This document shows, one piece after another, positions 1 through 10,658 of a stretch of DNA of 64,000 nucleotides (positions are counted from its first letter, which is position 1; the number at the start of each line of letters is the position of its first letter). The notes beneath the pieces are model-generated. The model searched no databases, was not told the DNA's origin, and saw only the letters and a list, made by a program, of their open reading frames with translations. Position numbers and translations under genes: made by a program. The stretch is from positions 808,001 to 872,000 of the forward strand of contig JAJEKV010000104.1 of the NCBI GenBank assembly GCA_021234155.1, given 5' to 3'. This DNA is from Isoetes taiwanensis. Lineage: Eukaryota; Streptophyta; Lycopodiopsida; Isoetales; Isoetaceae.

Positions 1-1967
1 CCTCCTCAATGGGACAAGCCTTTCCACGTTCATGTTGATGTCTCTGCTTTTGCCATTGGTGCCGTTCTTTCTCATGCCTATGATGAACACACGGATAAAC
101 CAATCCGCTATGCCAGCCGGAAACTCAATCCTGCTGAGCGCAACTATTCTGCCACGGAACGGAAAGCCTTGGGCTTAGTTTTCTGTGTCCAACATTTCCG
201 TCATTATTTGTTGGGCAGCCAGATCAAGTTCTTTGTTGATCATCAAGCTCTTCTTTATTTAATCAACAAAGCCACGCCCACGGGTAGAATTGCTCGTTGG
301 GTCCTTCTTCTGCAAGAATTCGCTCCCTTCGAAATTGTTCATAAGGCAGGCAAGTCTCATGTGGTGCCTGATTATCTGTCACGCATCCACACAGATGATC
401 CATCCACGGGTTCCAGATGCTCAATTGTTCCTGGTCATGGCCACGCCCCATTGGTTTCACAACTTTCAGCAATATCTTCTCACTGGTGCTCTTCCCCCTG
501 ACGATCCAACGCTCTCTCCAGACAAGCTTTGCTCACGCCGCCGTCAGTTTCTTCGTGAGGTCCGTGACTATACCATGGTTGCAGGCCACTTATACAAACG
601 CGGTAAAGACACAGTCCTCCGTCATTGTGTCCTCCCTCATGAGGTGCCCAATATTGTTCGACAAGCCCATGACGGGCTTGGTGGTGGTCATTTTAGTGGT
701 GACGCCACGGCACGCAAAATCCTTTTGGCAGGATATTTCTGGCCCACGCTCTTCAAAGATGCCCACGCTTATGCTCGCACGTGTGATGTCTGTCAGCGTG
801 TGGGAAAGCCCACGGCCCGTGACGCTCTTCCATTGACGCCGGTCGCCACGCCACTTCCCTTCAGCAAATGGGGAATGGACTTTGTAGGGCCCATGGACCC
901 ACCGGCGCGGCACACCTGTGCCCGCTACATTCTGGTCATCACTGATTATGCTACAAAATGGGCGGAAGCTTGTGCCCTTCCAGACAACACTGCTGCAAGT
1001 ACAGCCAAGGTTCTTTACACGCACATCATCACGCGTTTTGGTTGTCCCACGGAACTTGTTAATGATCGTGGCGTACATTTTGTCAATCATACTATCAAGG
1101 AGCTGACCGATTATCTCCAGATCCAATACAGGAAGAGTACACCTTACTATCCTCAAGGGAATGGATTGGCTGAAAGTACCAACAAAACTCTCATCACTGT
1201 TCTCAAGAAAATTTGTGATGCTTCTCGCACAGATTGACAGGAAAAGTTGCCTACTGTTCTTTGGGCTTACAACACCAGTTTCAAAATTGCTACTGGCCAC
1301 ACTCCTTTCAAATTGGTTTATGGTCAAGAAGCTCTTGTAACGGGCCCATGGTAGACCGCTCGAGTATTCGAACCTTGAATGTGCCTGTGGGGCGTTCCCG
1401 AGACACCGGCATAAATGGGTAGAAGCGACTACTCATAAACGTCTAGACGGTTTTGCCCAGTTGGTTAAGGGCATGTCGGTTAGGAACGTTACAGCTCTCA
1501 TGCCCTTTGAATATATTCTTCCGACTCTTCCAACTCGCTACCGTACATAATCCACCTGCTGCACTCAAGGAACGGGTTTATCAATTGGAACAGTTAGATG
1601 AACTTCGGAGAGATGCTTACATTCGTGTTCTTCATGGTCAACAGTTGCAGAAATCCTTGCATGACAAACGTCTTAAGACAAAAACATTCAAAGAAGGTGA
1701 TTTGGTCGTTACAAAAATTTTCCGGGCAAGTTAAAGTTCAGGTGGTTTGGTCCTTATCAAATTATTCAAGTTGTTCAACCCAGTGTTTTCAAGCTGGCCG
1801 AGTTAGATGGCACTCCATTACCTACTCTGATTAATGGCTTTCGCCTTAAACAATTTCATACAGAAGTTACAGATCCCAGCGGAGGTCCGTGGAAATCTGA
1901 GGAGGAGTCCACCCAGCGTGGCCTTCCAGGATGTTGGTCCAAAAAGGAAGACGCCAATCAGAGGTGA
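1..1967 (+). pseudogene. Ty3/gypsy pol remnant: RNase H, integrase, pol C-terminus
   Basis: This is the 3' half of a Ty3/gypsy polyprotein, cut by the window edge. RNase H (about 1-400, frame 1) shows the VHVDVSAFAIGAVLSH start and FFVDHQALLYL. A frameshift near 405-420 moves reading to frame 2, where integrase follows: an H-H-C-C zinc-binding part ending TCDVCQRVGK, then a DDE core with MDFVGPM, NDRGVHFVN and NGLAEST. The frame is broken by TGA at 1235-1237, in the place of a usual Trp, and by TAG near 1351. A further frame change follows, although LEQLDELRRDAY and a C-terminal GPYQI...LAELDGTPLP module are still readable up to TGA at 1965-1967. No chromodomain was seen. The C-terminus resembles non-chromoviral (Athila/Tat-like) plant elements; that assignment is inference. 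The element cannot make its own functional pol. Confidence 0.93.
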
Positions 1968-4337
1968 GAAACCTGGGCGTGGAGGGACGCCTAATGAAGC
2001 ATATGGAGAGGGAGTCAGGCCCGTGGGCATGGGCTGCTGAGCCTGCTCCCTGAATTCTCGAACAAGGTCTTGATCAAGAGCACGGCACCACTGGTCCCAA
2101 TCTGAAGCAGAGAGCGAAGTAGAGACTGGAGGATTATCCCAACCCGTGGGTATCGTCTTACTGTCCAGAAGGGCACGCAGTTGATTGTAGCCTGCCAAGT
2201 GCTGCATATAAACTTGTGCAAACTGAAGATCCTCAGGATGCGCTAAACACGTCCGCACTTGTTCAAGTATTTCTGCTTGCCACAAGGGTAAGTGATGAGC
2301 AAGCTCAGGCATGTACTCCTGGCCAAGAGTGTGAGAGCGATCATGATCCTTTAAATAAGGGTTGTTATCCATTAACAACCAGTGAGCGTTAGGGTTGCCA
2401 GGAAAATTTCGATGTGGCTCGCCTCTGAATTTGTGCTGTGTATGAGCCATATAGAAGTCATGAAAGATATACACCATCGGCTGAACAACTCGAAAGATGA
2501 TCAAATCAGGATCTTCACAGTTGATTAGGTCGAAGACTAAGAGGGCACAGAGTAAGCCTTTGTCTTCGATTGAAAGGTCCGGCCAAATCCTGAGAAAATC
2601 CTCACTACATACCTGTGCATTAACCTGGCCGTCTGCCGCGTACCACTTCAGAAGAAAGAGGTGGCGTTGGGCAACCACATAATCCCGGTAACTGGAAGGA
2701 GGAGCGAAATCCACAGGAATGTGGAGAGCTATATTAATGTAACCTTCATGTTTATGTTGGGCGTCTTCAGCAGATTGAACAGCTTCCTGGAGTTGATGGT
2801 CGAGGTTACGGATCTGATTTTCCTTTTCAAGCAGGAGACGGGAGTGATCACATAACCTTTTATGAGAGAGCGTGCCATGTGAAGAGGATTGCCCAGGAGT
2901 ATGGAGTCGAAGCATGGCAATCTCTGCGTCATCAATGATCTTCTGCTTCTGAGCCTTCGTAAGTTGATCCTGGAGAGGTGTGAGCTGACTGGTCAACGTG
3001 GAAAGCTGAGCTTCTAAGAAGGTGATTCGAACATCGCGCTCAGTAAGGGCGTGGACTTGATTGGTGTAACTTTGAGAGAGCTCTGTATACAGGGTGTTAA
3101 GTTTGGCAAGGTCTTTACCCTTGTCGCCCAGGAGGTTATCCTTGGCCTTGACCTGCTCTAGCAATTCTTGAATGATGGATTGTAACTGAGCCTGTTGATC
3201 AGCAAGCAGGCTGGTCTGATCGTTGGCATTCTTGAGATCCTCACGGGCCCGTAAAAGAGCCTCATGCGTCTGTTGAACTTTTTCTTCCAGGGTTTGAACT
3301 TGCGTGGAGGCAGCTTGAAGATCCCTGTGAACAGCTTCCGATGCCTTCAGGTACGCTTGAACTCCATTCATGAAAACGTCTTGGGAGTCTTGTAACTTGA
3401 GGACAACAGCTTGAACATCCTATTGATATTGATAGAGGGCCTGCCTGGGAGGAAGAGGTGCAGGGCCCTGTTGTTGCCTTGTCTGTGACGTCTGAGAGAC
3501 ATGATGAGAAGTGGAGGGCATGGATTCTGTGGAGGAAGAAGAGACAGTAACATGCGTGGTGTTGTGTTGAACATTACCAGGAGAAGGTGGGCGTGAAGTT
3601 TCAGCCTGTTGGTTGTGAGGAAGGGAATGAAAGGATTGATGAGTGGATGCACGAGAAGTGGAAGGTGACCCAGGGAGAGGAAGGTAATGACGGATGATGG
3701 CTTGAAGATAGGCACCCACGGAGGCTTCAAAGCCAGAAGAAGGGGCTGCCCTGATGCGATCTACTTCATGAAGAAGTCTGAAGAACATCATTTGTGGCCA
3801 ATCAATATGGTGAGGAGAGTGGATGGCCATGATGACAACATTATAGAACTGTTTATTGATATGGGTGTTCTTGATGGAATACCCAAGGAATTTTCGCCAC
3901 AGAAACTTTACAAAAGTGTCGTGGGTCTTGGCAATATTTGTGAGACGATGCATGTTGGCTTGATAAGCAGCTGCGCCATACTGAGTGACATCCTGGTCCT
4001 GTAAGGCAGCCCAAGATAAAGAAGGTCTTTTAAGAGGAATGTGGAATACCTCAGAAATCAGAACCTGAGTAAGCAAAATGGTGGTGCCATTGACCGTGGT
4101 AGCGTATCCTTCCGGGCTGTTGATGATATGAGCGACAAACTGCTTCAATTGCTCCGGATTTGGTGCGGGGAGGTCTTGTTGAGAGAATTCATAAAGCCCA
4201 TGGCGTTCCGCTATGTCACGACTCAGACCAACTAGAGCTTCGCGAAAGGTGGGTGTTGAGAAGGTCACGGACTCAAAAAGAGCTGGATCCCGTGGAGCAG
4301 AAGCTTGAAGTTGAGGAAATTTGGGTGAAGCAGCCAT
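1818..4337 (-). CDS. Antisense extra ORF of the gypsy element, coiled-coil protein with one internal stop
   Basis: A single antisense reading frame of about 839 codons starts at ATG 4337 in a good context (gccATGgct) and ends at 1818. It is interrupted only by a TAG at 3420-3422, in place of a likely CAG (Gln) codon near residue 306. Residues 1-220 hold a globular part (MAASPKFPQLQ, then ILLTQVLISEVFHIPLKRPS), followed by a Ser/Thr/Pro/Gln-rich linker. A long coiled coil comes next (Gln/Leu/Lys-rich heptads such as LEEKVQQTHEALLRAREDLK), then a second globular region rich in Trp/His (HLFLLKWYAADGQVNAQ). It overlaps the pol 3' end by 150 bp on the opposite strand and lies before the polypurine tract, so it belongs to the element. 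Antisense extra ORFs after pol are known in some plant Tat-clade gypsy elements. I do not recognise this protein family, and its function is unknown. The frame could be read upstream to 4511 without a stop. Confidence 0.7.
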
Positions 4338-4840
4338 GGCGAAGAGCGTCGGAAAGGAACAGGAAGATCTGTCTGGAGAAGCCGGAGGGCGGAGAGCAGA
4401 AGACGAAAACGAAGAGAGACGAAAAGGTTTTAGGGCGCACAAGGTATGTCGAAGGGGCGTGATGAGAAGGAAACAGCAGCCGTTGATGATGCCAGGTGGC
4501 GATAGATGCAAAGGAGGCGATTGAGAGGCAAAAATTTGGCTAAGTCCCCAAGCAGTTAAGGGAGAAGCGATGAACGGTGGAGATGAGACGTAAATGAACG
4601 ATCGGATGAGACAGCTGGCAAAGGTACACAGAGTAATGGCCGACGGGTGTGAAAAGAAGGAATGTCATTTAATGCTGGCAACTCGAAGTGGGATATTATT
4701 AAAACGAAAGTGTCAGAAGGTACCATGGCTAGATATGCGGGGGGGAGAGAAGATTCCCAATTTAGAAATGGCCTTGCATTGCAACCACGTCGGCGAGTTT
4801 TCTGATTGGTCTACGTCGACAGGATTCCCGTCGGTTGGGC

Positions 4841-4848
4841 TATATAAG
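4841..4848 (+). promoter_or_regulatory. TATA-box-like site before the small sense frame
   Basis: TATATAAG lies 46 bases before the ATG at 4887, with an ATTGG (reverse CCAAT) 36 bases further up at about 4805. This is a plausible internal plant promoter in the gap between the antisense and sense frames. It is based on motif match only. Confidence 0.4.
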
Positions 4849-4886
4849 ACGAGCAGTGGGAGAAGCTGAGACACCCTTTGGCGACG

Positions 4887-5297
4887 ATGAGTATGGCAGC
4901 AGCTGGGTTGAACGAGAACTGCACGATGCCTTCGAATTGCCAGGAATGGATCACCTGCAAAATGAACTGTCTGGACCTCTGGAAATGCCACAACCGTGGC
5001 ATCCCTATGGATGGCTGGTGTAGTGGGATGGCTGAGCATCCCGACCCTCTGACCAACCCCATGGAGGTGGTGGTGCATCTGCGCTGGATGGAATGCCAGT
5101 TTGTTCCTTCTGAGGCACATGATGCCCTTGAAGACATGGTACGCTCCAGATTTCTCATTGATGCAGATCCTGCACTTGGGCTCAACACTCCAGACGCTCT
5201 TCAAACACGCCAGGATCTCATAGGCAATTACCACAATGGTGCCCGTCCTCATTCACGTGAGGATCACTTTCAAACTGCTGGGTTCCCGCCATCATAA
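4887..5297 (+). CDS. Small sense ORF between antisense ORF and polypurine tract, unknown
   Basis: This is an open frame of 136 codons from ATG 4887 (a second ATG follows two codons later). The N-terminal third is Cys/Trp-rich (NCTMPSNCQEWITCKMNC, then CHNRGIPMDGWC), with a His/Asp/Arg-rich tail. No known domain was recognised. It lies inside the gypsy element, just after a TATA-like site, and ends 35 bases before the polypurine tract, so it would be an accessory retroelement frame or a captured fragment. An overlapping frame at 4835-5023 is also open, and this one could be chance. The Cys spacing is the main reason for listing it. Confidence 0.35.
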   Translation: MSMAAAGLNENCTMPSNCQEWITCKMNCLDLWKCHNRGIPMDGWCSGMAEHPDPLTNPMEVVVHLRWMECQFVPSEAHDALEDMVRSRFLIDADPALGLNTPDALQTRQDLIGNYHNGARPHSREDHFQTAGFPPS

Positions 5298-5332
5298 ACA
5301 CTTCCTCCTTTTCTTCACTCTGAGTGTCGTTT

Positions 5333-5343
5333 GGTGGGGGGGA
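5333..5343 (+). other. Polypurine tract of the gypsy element
   Basis: The tract ggtggggggga directly precedes a TGTTAG start two bases later. A G-run polypurine tract abutting TGTTA is the usual start of a plant gypsy 3' LTR (plus-strand priming site). Confidence 0.75.
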
Positions 5344-5344
5344 G

Positions 5345-5960
5345 TGTTAGTCCTGTACGTCCTGGTACAGGACTATTCATGCACACGACGGATCATGTCA
5401 AGGCCAAGGATCCACAGTCAGGCACGGGTCAGTCGTCAAAGGCCCCACAGGGTGAAGGAGGAGTCTTTATGCTCATTGCTCTCTTAGGATTCGGAAGTCA
5501 TGCTCGTATGGCCCCAAACATCGATCATGTCATCTTCGTCAAGAGAACAATAGCATTGAGCATCTTCGACTTCGCGATCCCCTACCAACAATGTTTCGTT
5601 TATACATTGAGTGTAATACTCCTAGTTTTGCATGGTCTGTATTTCAGCAAGTAATGGCTATACAAGATCTTGATGCTATGCTATTTTCAGCTCCGATAGG
5701 ATCTTCATCTTCAACATAAAAGTGGCATGATGCTGGTCACCGGAAGATAAAATCCGGTTCCAAATGTAAACATTTTGGACTTTTTTTGTTTAATTTTGGA
5801 AGTGGAAAAGTTTGGCAATAATCTTATATGTAAGAAGATACTTTTACCAATGACTGTGGGAACTTTTGCTTCATTGCTCCTCCTACATAAGCCCCATTAC
5901 TATTCTACAACCTACTTTGACGTCGAACTATACACGATTACCAAATAGTGAATCTATAGC
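5345..5960 (+). mobile_element. Start of 3' LTR of the gypsy element (right end not resolved)
   Basis: The LTR begins TGTTAGTCCTGTAC right after the polypurine tract. Near the start is a short hairpin, gtcctgtac (5350) against gtacaggac (5365). The 5' LTR is outside the window, so the right end cannot be fixed by comparison; 5960 is only a rough guess. A run of AT-rich, non-coding sequence follows, as expected for an LTR. Confidence 0.45.
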
Positions 5961-7621
5961 TAGCTAATTGAATCCTCTCTGCTTATGAGTCTTCGATGTC
6001 TGTGATGAATGCTAGTTATATTATGTTGTGTCACCTTGCATACATATGGAACTACCTCTCTAGGACATCTATATCCTTGGTCGAAAGATTAGTCGCCATG
6101 CATTAACCGCCATTGAACCTTATTTGGTTCAGTATCACCATTGGAGGGTGGGTTAGAATCTCAAATGTTACTCTAGCAGGTTGTAACTCTGATTTAAAAC
6201 TATAGGATTGTGCCTGATGACTGCCAGCGAGGCCAGATAGTTCCAACCAGTCAGGGGGTGCCACATCTGAGGGGCAGGCAACTGGAGCAGTCCCCACTTG
6301 AAAGGTACTTGGCTTGTTAAGTGGCCTTCCTCATTCTAAGTGGATTGTGTTATAGTGGAAGTAGGGGTATGGGTGATCCCATATTTGCTCCTAGGAAGCT
6401 GGAACTTGCCAAGGCAGATGTCGGCAAGCTCCATGGACTGTAGGGCAGCACTATAGGCTCTATTGTTAATGTTGTGGTCTCCAAGCTGAAAAAGTCTCGC
6501 TTCTGGGCCACGTTCTCAAGGACTTGGGAGAGGGGCAAACGAAGTGGAATTCTAGCCTTATTCCGTCTAACTTGTCAGCATTGTCAGTAACTCTTTTGTT
6601 TTAGGAAAGGTCCCCGATCTCCAATTCCAACATCCTTATCTCTAGAAGTAGCTAACACATAAGTAGGGTTTGCTTTGGCTCTAAATGTGGAAGAATAAAG
6701 TCAATGCGCAATAGAAGGAAACCTGTTGCGCAGAGGGGGCCATTAGACCCCCTTCTACTCCGGCTATCGTAACTTTTTATAGGTAGCTCAGAATCATATG
6801 ATTTAAGATTCACATGAAACGGAAAAATCTCAGCTCTCCAAGGAATGTATTTTTATCTAATTCTGACTTCAACACTGGCCTTGTTTTTTTATTCGCCCCT
6901 TAAGTGCGTGAAAGGGCGCGACCCAACCCTACATATGTAGTGGAACTGGACACAGCTCAACTAATCTAAATAAAAAAATATTAGTAGGTTATGATAGATG
7001 TCAGCGCATAGCCTTGCTTAATTGCAAGTTTTGGGGCACACTATTTTTTCTATACCTGCCAAGAGGATATGCGTCTCTTCATAACATACGAGGTACTGTA
7101 ACTAACACACCTTTTTGACTAACTTCAGATGATTTACATAAAAGCTTTAAACGCATGTAGCGACTTGCATAGTATCTTGATTTCTTTATGGGGCCAGCAA
7201 CTAGTTCTCATAAGCTGATCTTTGACAAAGTATATTGTCCTTGTTGGAGATGGTGAAGCTCGTTATAATAATAATATTAGTTGTCAAGAAAATTTTGGCG
7301 ATGGTCAGGGCTCTAGATTGGGGGGGTTTCTCCCCAGAATTTCCAGTTGAAGTTGTTAAAATCCGGTTTCTTTAATAGATGCCGCAAAATTTCCGGTCAA
7401 AATTTTGTGAAATGCTTGTTAAATCCGGCAAATTAGAGGATATTTTCTGAAAAATCCGGTAAGTAGCAACAAAGCACGGCATTTTGCCGGTTTAAGCAAA
7501 GACACTATTAAGGCTTCTATGTACTGTTTCTTTATTATGCCTTCGTCCTTCAGGTACCATTCAATAACACTTTCATGTAACATTCAATGACTGACTTCCG
7601 TATATAATGCAATACCATTCT
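5961..7621. other. Intergenic, nothing recognised
   Basis: AT-rich sequence with no credible exon or RNA gene. The 7320-7480 part repeats the word 'atccgg' and 'ttccgg' in several places, without a clear period. Confidence 0.5.
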
Positions 7622-7682
7622 TTATTTTTTCCCCATTTTTTTCTCTTGTTTAGCATTTCTCAGAGTTTTCAAGTTCTTCAAG

Positions 7683-8240
7683 TGAACGCGATGTATGCCC
7701 GTCCGTGGTCGCTCCAGTAGCAATGGCCGATGCCGCAAAATGCGAGCTTGAAGTATGTCCAGATGTGGTCGAGCAGCGTCGCAGAGCACGTGGCGGCATT
7801 GACTTGCTGGACGTGGTCGGGCATCGCGGCTTGCAAGGCCGCGATGATGCTGTTTTGTCGCAGGGCATCTATGAGGAAATCTCCATGAGGACAGTCCTGG
7901 CGGTTTCCATTGCGGCATTGGCTCTGGGTGTCGATTGCGATGTTGCACTATCGGCAATCACTTTGATATTGTCGAGGAATTGCTGCATGTTCCTGCCGTA
8001 GTGCCTTTATATATTTGCCGTGTGCACGACAATTCCCGTGGTGCGATCTCAGAAGTTGACGAGGATGGATGTGACCGTGAGCTCCGTAACTCACTAGTGG
8101 TAGAGGAGCTCAAGCCTGTCGCCATCGTAGAGTGTGGCTGTTCCACACACGTTGCTGTTGAGCAGGCACTTGTACCTAGTTGTCTCAAAGATCGATGGGT
8201 CATTCGATCTCGTTTCTTGAAGATAGAGGATGTTTGATGA
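7683..8240 (-). other. Nuclease-like C-terminal region of the Helitron (EEP fold)
   Basis: Downstream of the helicase, in broken frames, are NILYLQETR (the Glu block of exonuclease-endonuclease-phosphatase enzymes), VCGTATLYDGD, GIVVHTANI, and at the end LLDHIWT followed by CYWSDHGRAYIAF. The last two resemble the LDHI and SDH catalytic blocks of AP-endonuclease-like domains in Helentrons and LINEs. Two stops in the middle and one frameshift show decay. Identification rests on motif order rather than full similarity, but the spacing fits one domain of about 180 residues. Confidence 0.72.
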
Positions 8241-9313
8241 TGTCAGTTGTGAGTCTTCTAGTATGTAGTCGATTACTTCATTGTCATCAAGGTCTTGAGC
8301 GTCGTTGCGACGAGTGTCGGTGGCATTTGTCGGCGAGGTTGGGCATAGTCATCGTCCATGGCATCTCTCTCCGCATTCTCTGGATCTCTTCTGTAACTGT
8401 TGTCGACGTTGAAGTTCCGGTTGGTGAGCGAGTGCTTCAGGAACAATCCCCCCATTGTTTTCACTCAAGAGACAGCCATGTAGGCCCACTCTGGGGTTGA
8501 AGCATAGTTGTTCGACTATACCGCCCTGTGACCTGTGTACCATCCTAGCTGCGGCCGTTTGGACGGGGAACTGGCGTCTCATGATCTTGTGTCTCTCATT
8601 CTTGCTTGCCTGGCATAGCTTGGTCAGCTTCTGGATTGGCATCCACGTTGGGTCGATCCTTTGGGCGTAGAGGTGTTTCAGCCTGTCTAAACAATTTCTT
8701 CTTGTTATGGGCTTCATGAATGATATCTAGAATACCTCTGTCTCACCCGCGCCAACATGCCGCTCCAGTATACTGTCAGCACTATTGACGAGGCCGTTGG
8801 AGAGGTCAATGTTGCTCACGAGCTCGACGAGCATGGTCTGTTTCAGCTCTAGCTTGTTTTTCAGTCTGTGCATCTTTTGAGAGTCTGTGGGTAGGTTGAT
8901 GCTCCGTAGGCAGTCGTTCTCATGCATATCTATAGAGTGGAGGTAGATGCCTTGCTCTAGTATTTCGGCGTAGACTTTGTCATTGTGCTTGTCGTCGGGT
9001 GCTGGCCGGATGCAAATGGAGTTCAAGGCGCAGGTCGTCTGCTGTTTGCTCTGATTTTCTCATGTGACATAACGCGCATGTGAAGGGAAGGTCGTCTCCT
9101 TGCCTTACAATCTCGATGAGCTCGTAGTACCTGAAATTCGATTTCCATGAGTTGTACAGGTCTGGGAACTGGATGATGCCTAGCCGTTCGGCATCATCCG
9201 CATCTGGGTCGCAAAAATTCCACTTGTCGAACATTGGCTTCAGTTGAAAAAAGTCTCTGGCTGCAATCATTGACATGTCCCCAAATGGTGTGGGCATCGC
9301 GGTGGCCTTGTAC

Positions 9314-9402
9314 CTGAAAGCGAATCACGCAAATGAGTTAGTCGGGCTTGCCCGTTTGTTATGCGAGCTTGCGGGCAGCGGGTGAGCTGGGATGTCACTT
9401 AC
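9314..9402 (-). other. Intron in the Helitron helicase
   Basis: Minus-strand donor CAA|GTAAGT and acceptor TTTCAG|GTAC. Removal joins DALCSK to YKATAMPTPFGD in one frame, restoring the helicase between motifs II and III. Confidence 0.8.
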
Positions 9403-9829
9403 TTGCTGCACAGTGCATCGACAAGAGGAGGCGAAGGCCAACCATTGAGATCTCGTTTATGACCAGCAGTCTCACCAGCTCGTAGCATTCCTCCCCGTTT
9501 ACGGCATGGCAGACGTGGGCATCGTCATCTTATTTCCGAACGCCGCCGTTGGTCTTATGCCGAATGTTGAGTGCAGCGTGATGCCGCCAATGTTGTCCGC
9601 GGCCCTGCCTGTGTCCGCGACCTGCTCTCGATGAGGCATTGTAGCAAACGCGACTTGCCCACACCCGCGCCGCCCTTGAGGAACAGGTTGTACCTGTGGG
9701 TTGGGTCGCATGTCTTTTGTACATGATATCGTCGTAGAATATCCATTGGTCCTTCCTCCATGTCTGCGCCATTACGTGGTACATCTCGTTGGGCATGATT
9801 TGCTTGTTCGGTATCATCGTCCTCTGGGC

Positions 9830-9891
9830 CTACAAGGGACAGGAGGGGGTGAGTTTATTGTAAATGATGGGCCTATTTCTGCATTGCGTAC
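9830..9891 (-). other. Short intron in the Helitron before helicase motif I
   Basis: Minus-strand donor AAGAG|GTACGC and acceptor CTTGTAG|GCCCAG. Splicing gives LQEAQRTMIPNKQIM in frame. At 62 bases it is near the lower limit for plant introns. Confidence 0.6.
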
Positions 9892-10658
9892 CTCTTGCAG
9901 AGATCCGTGTAGAGTGTAATGTGGAAGGACTGTGCCTACGTCGAACTCATCCTTGCCTTCCGGTTCTTCGTTTTCATTCTGTCGTCGTGTTCTTTGGTCG
10001 TCGATGTCGTCGGCTATCCTCTCTACGTCGCCCAAACTGTGGGTGTCCCCCATGCGCTGGAATGTCAGCGATATGTGAGCTACTTCGATTTCTTCTTGCT
10101 TTGTCGCGTATGTGCTATGGTAGGTGGGGTGCCCGTCCAGGAGATCGTGTTCCCTGAAGTGGACGTATAGCAAAAGCCATTCATAAGCCCATCCTTCTGA
10201 GACTTTGTCTTTGTTGAACTTGATGCACCTAAGTACAACCGCTTTTAGGTTGCCTGATTTGTCCCTCCTCATCTTGTTCACAAATTGCCTGTCCTCGTCC
10301 TTGTATAGCATGACTGCTTGTGCAAAGCTGATGTGCTCGAGCCCCGCCATTCGCCGCTTGTACTTGTCGGTGCGAAGACGTCTATGCTATTTGGATTGAG
10401 CTTCGCGAGCTTCTTTTTCGTTTTTAGGATCCTGGACCTATTCTGTGGCATGTTCGTGTCGATGAAAATTACGGTTTGCATCTTCGTACGCAGGGGCATG
10501 CTGAGGAGAAGCATTACGGCCTCGAAGATCGAAATCTCCTGCGAGTGTATGATTGCGTTGCCCAATTGTTGTATCCTCTCAACGACACGCTGGTTGTTGT
10601 TGCAGGAATCTATAATCTTTGTCAAGGATGCGGACATGCTCGTCTCTACTGTTGTTAT

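Larger units (their letters stand above)
8270..10640 (-). other. Helitron linker and PIF1-type helicase domain
   Basis: After Rep comes the typical linker RIQQLGNAIIHSQEISIFEA, then a frameshift, then the helicase. Walker A is LFLKGGAGVGKS (about 9652-9687) and motif Ia is ADNIGGITLHSTFGI. Walker B is LLVINEISMVG, with Asn in place of the usual Asp. ARDFFQLKPM and LIEIVRQGDDLPF follow after the 89-bp intron. The C-terminal part has LVSNIDLSNGLVN and AAARMVHRSQGG. Final motif VI reads YMAVS-stop-VKTMGGLFL, where a CGA-to-TGA change removes an Arg codon. At least three frameshifts separate these blocks. Confidence 0.92.

Noticed and set aside
590-1327. 245-codon frame on the minus strand across the integrase
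   Set aside because: It is a shadow of the plus-strand integrase, whose motifs are clear.
2497-2855. Plus-strand frames inside the antisense gypsy ORF
   Set aside because: They overlap the coiled-coil frame and show no domain.
7705-8500. Plus-strand frames of about 100 codons in the Helitron
   Set aside because: They are complements of the nuclease/helicase coding strand.
9814-10170. Plus-strand frames across the Helitron linker
   Set aside because: The minus strand carries recognisable Helitron sequence; the plus frames carry none.
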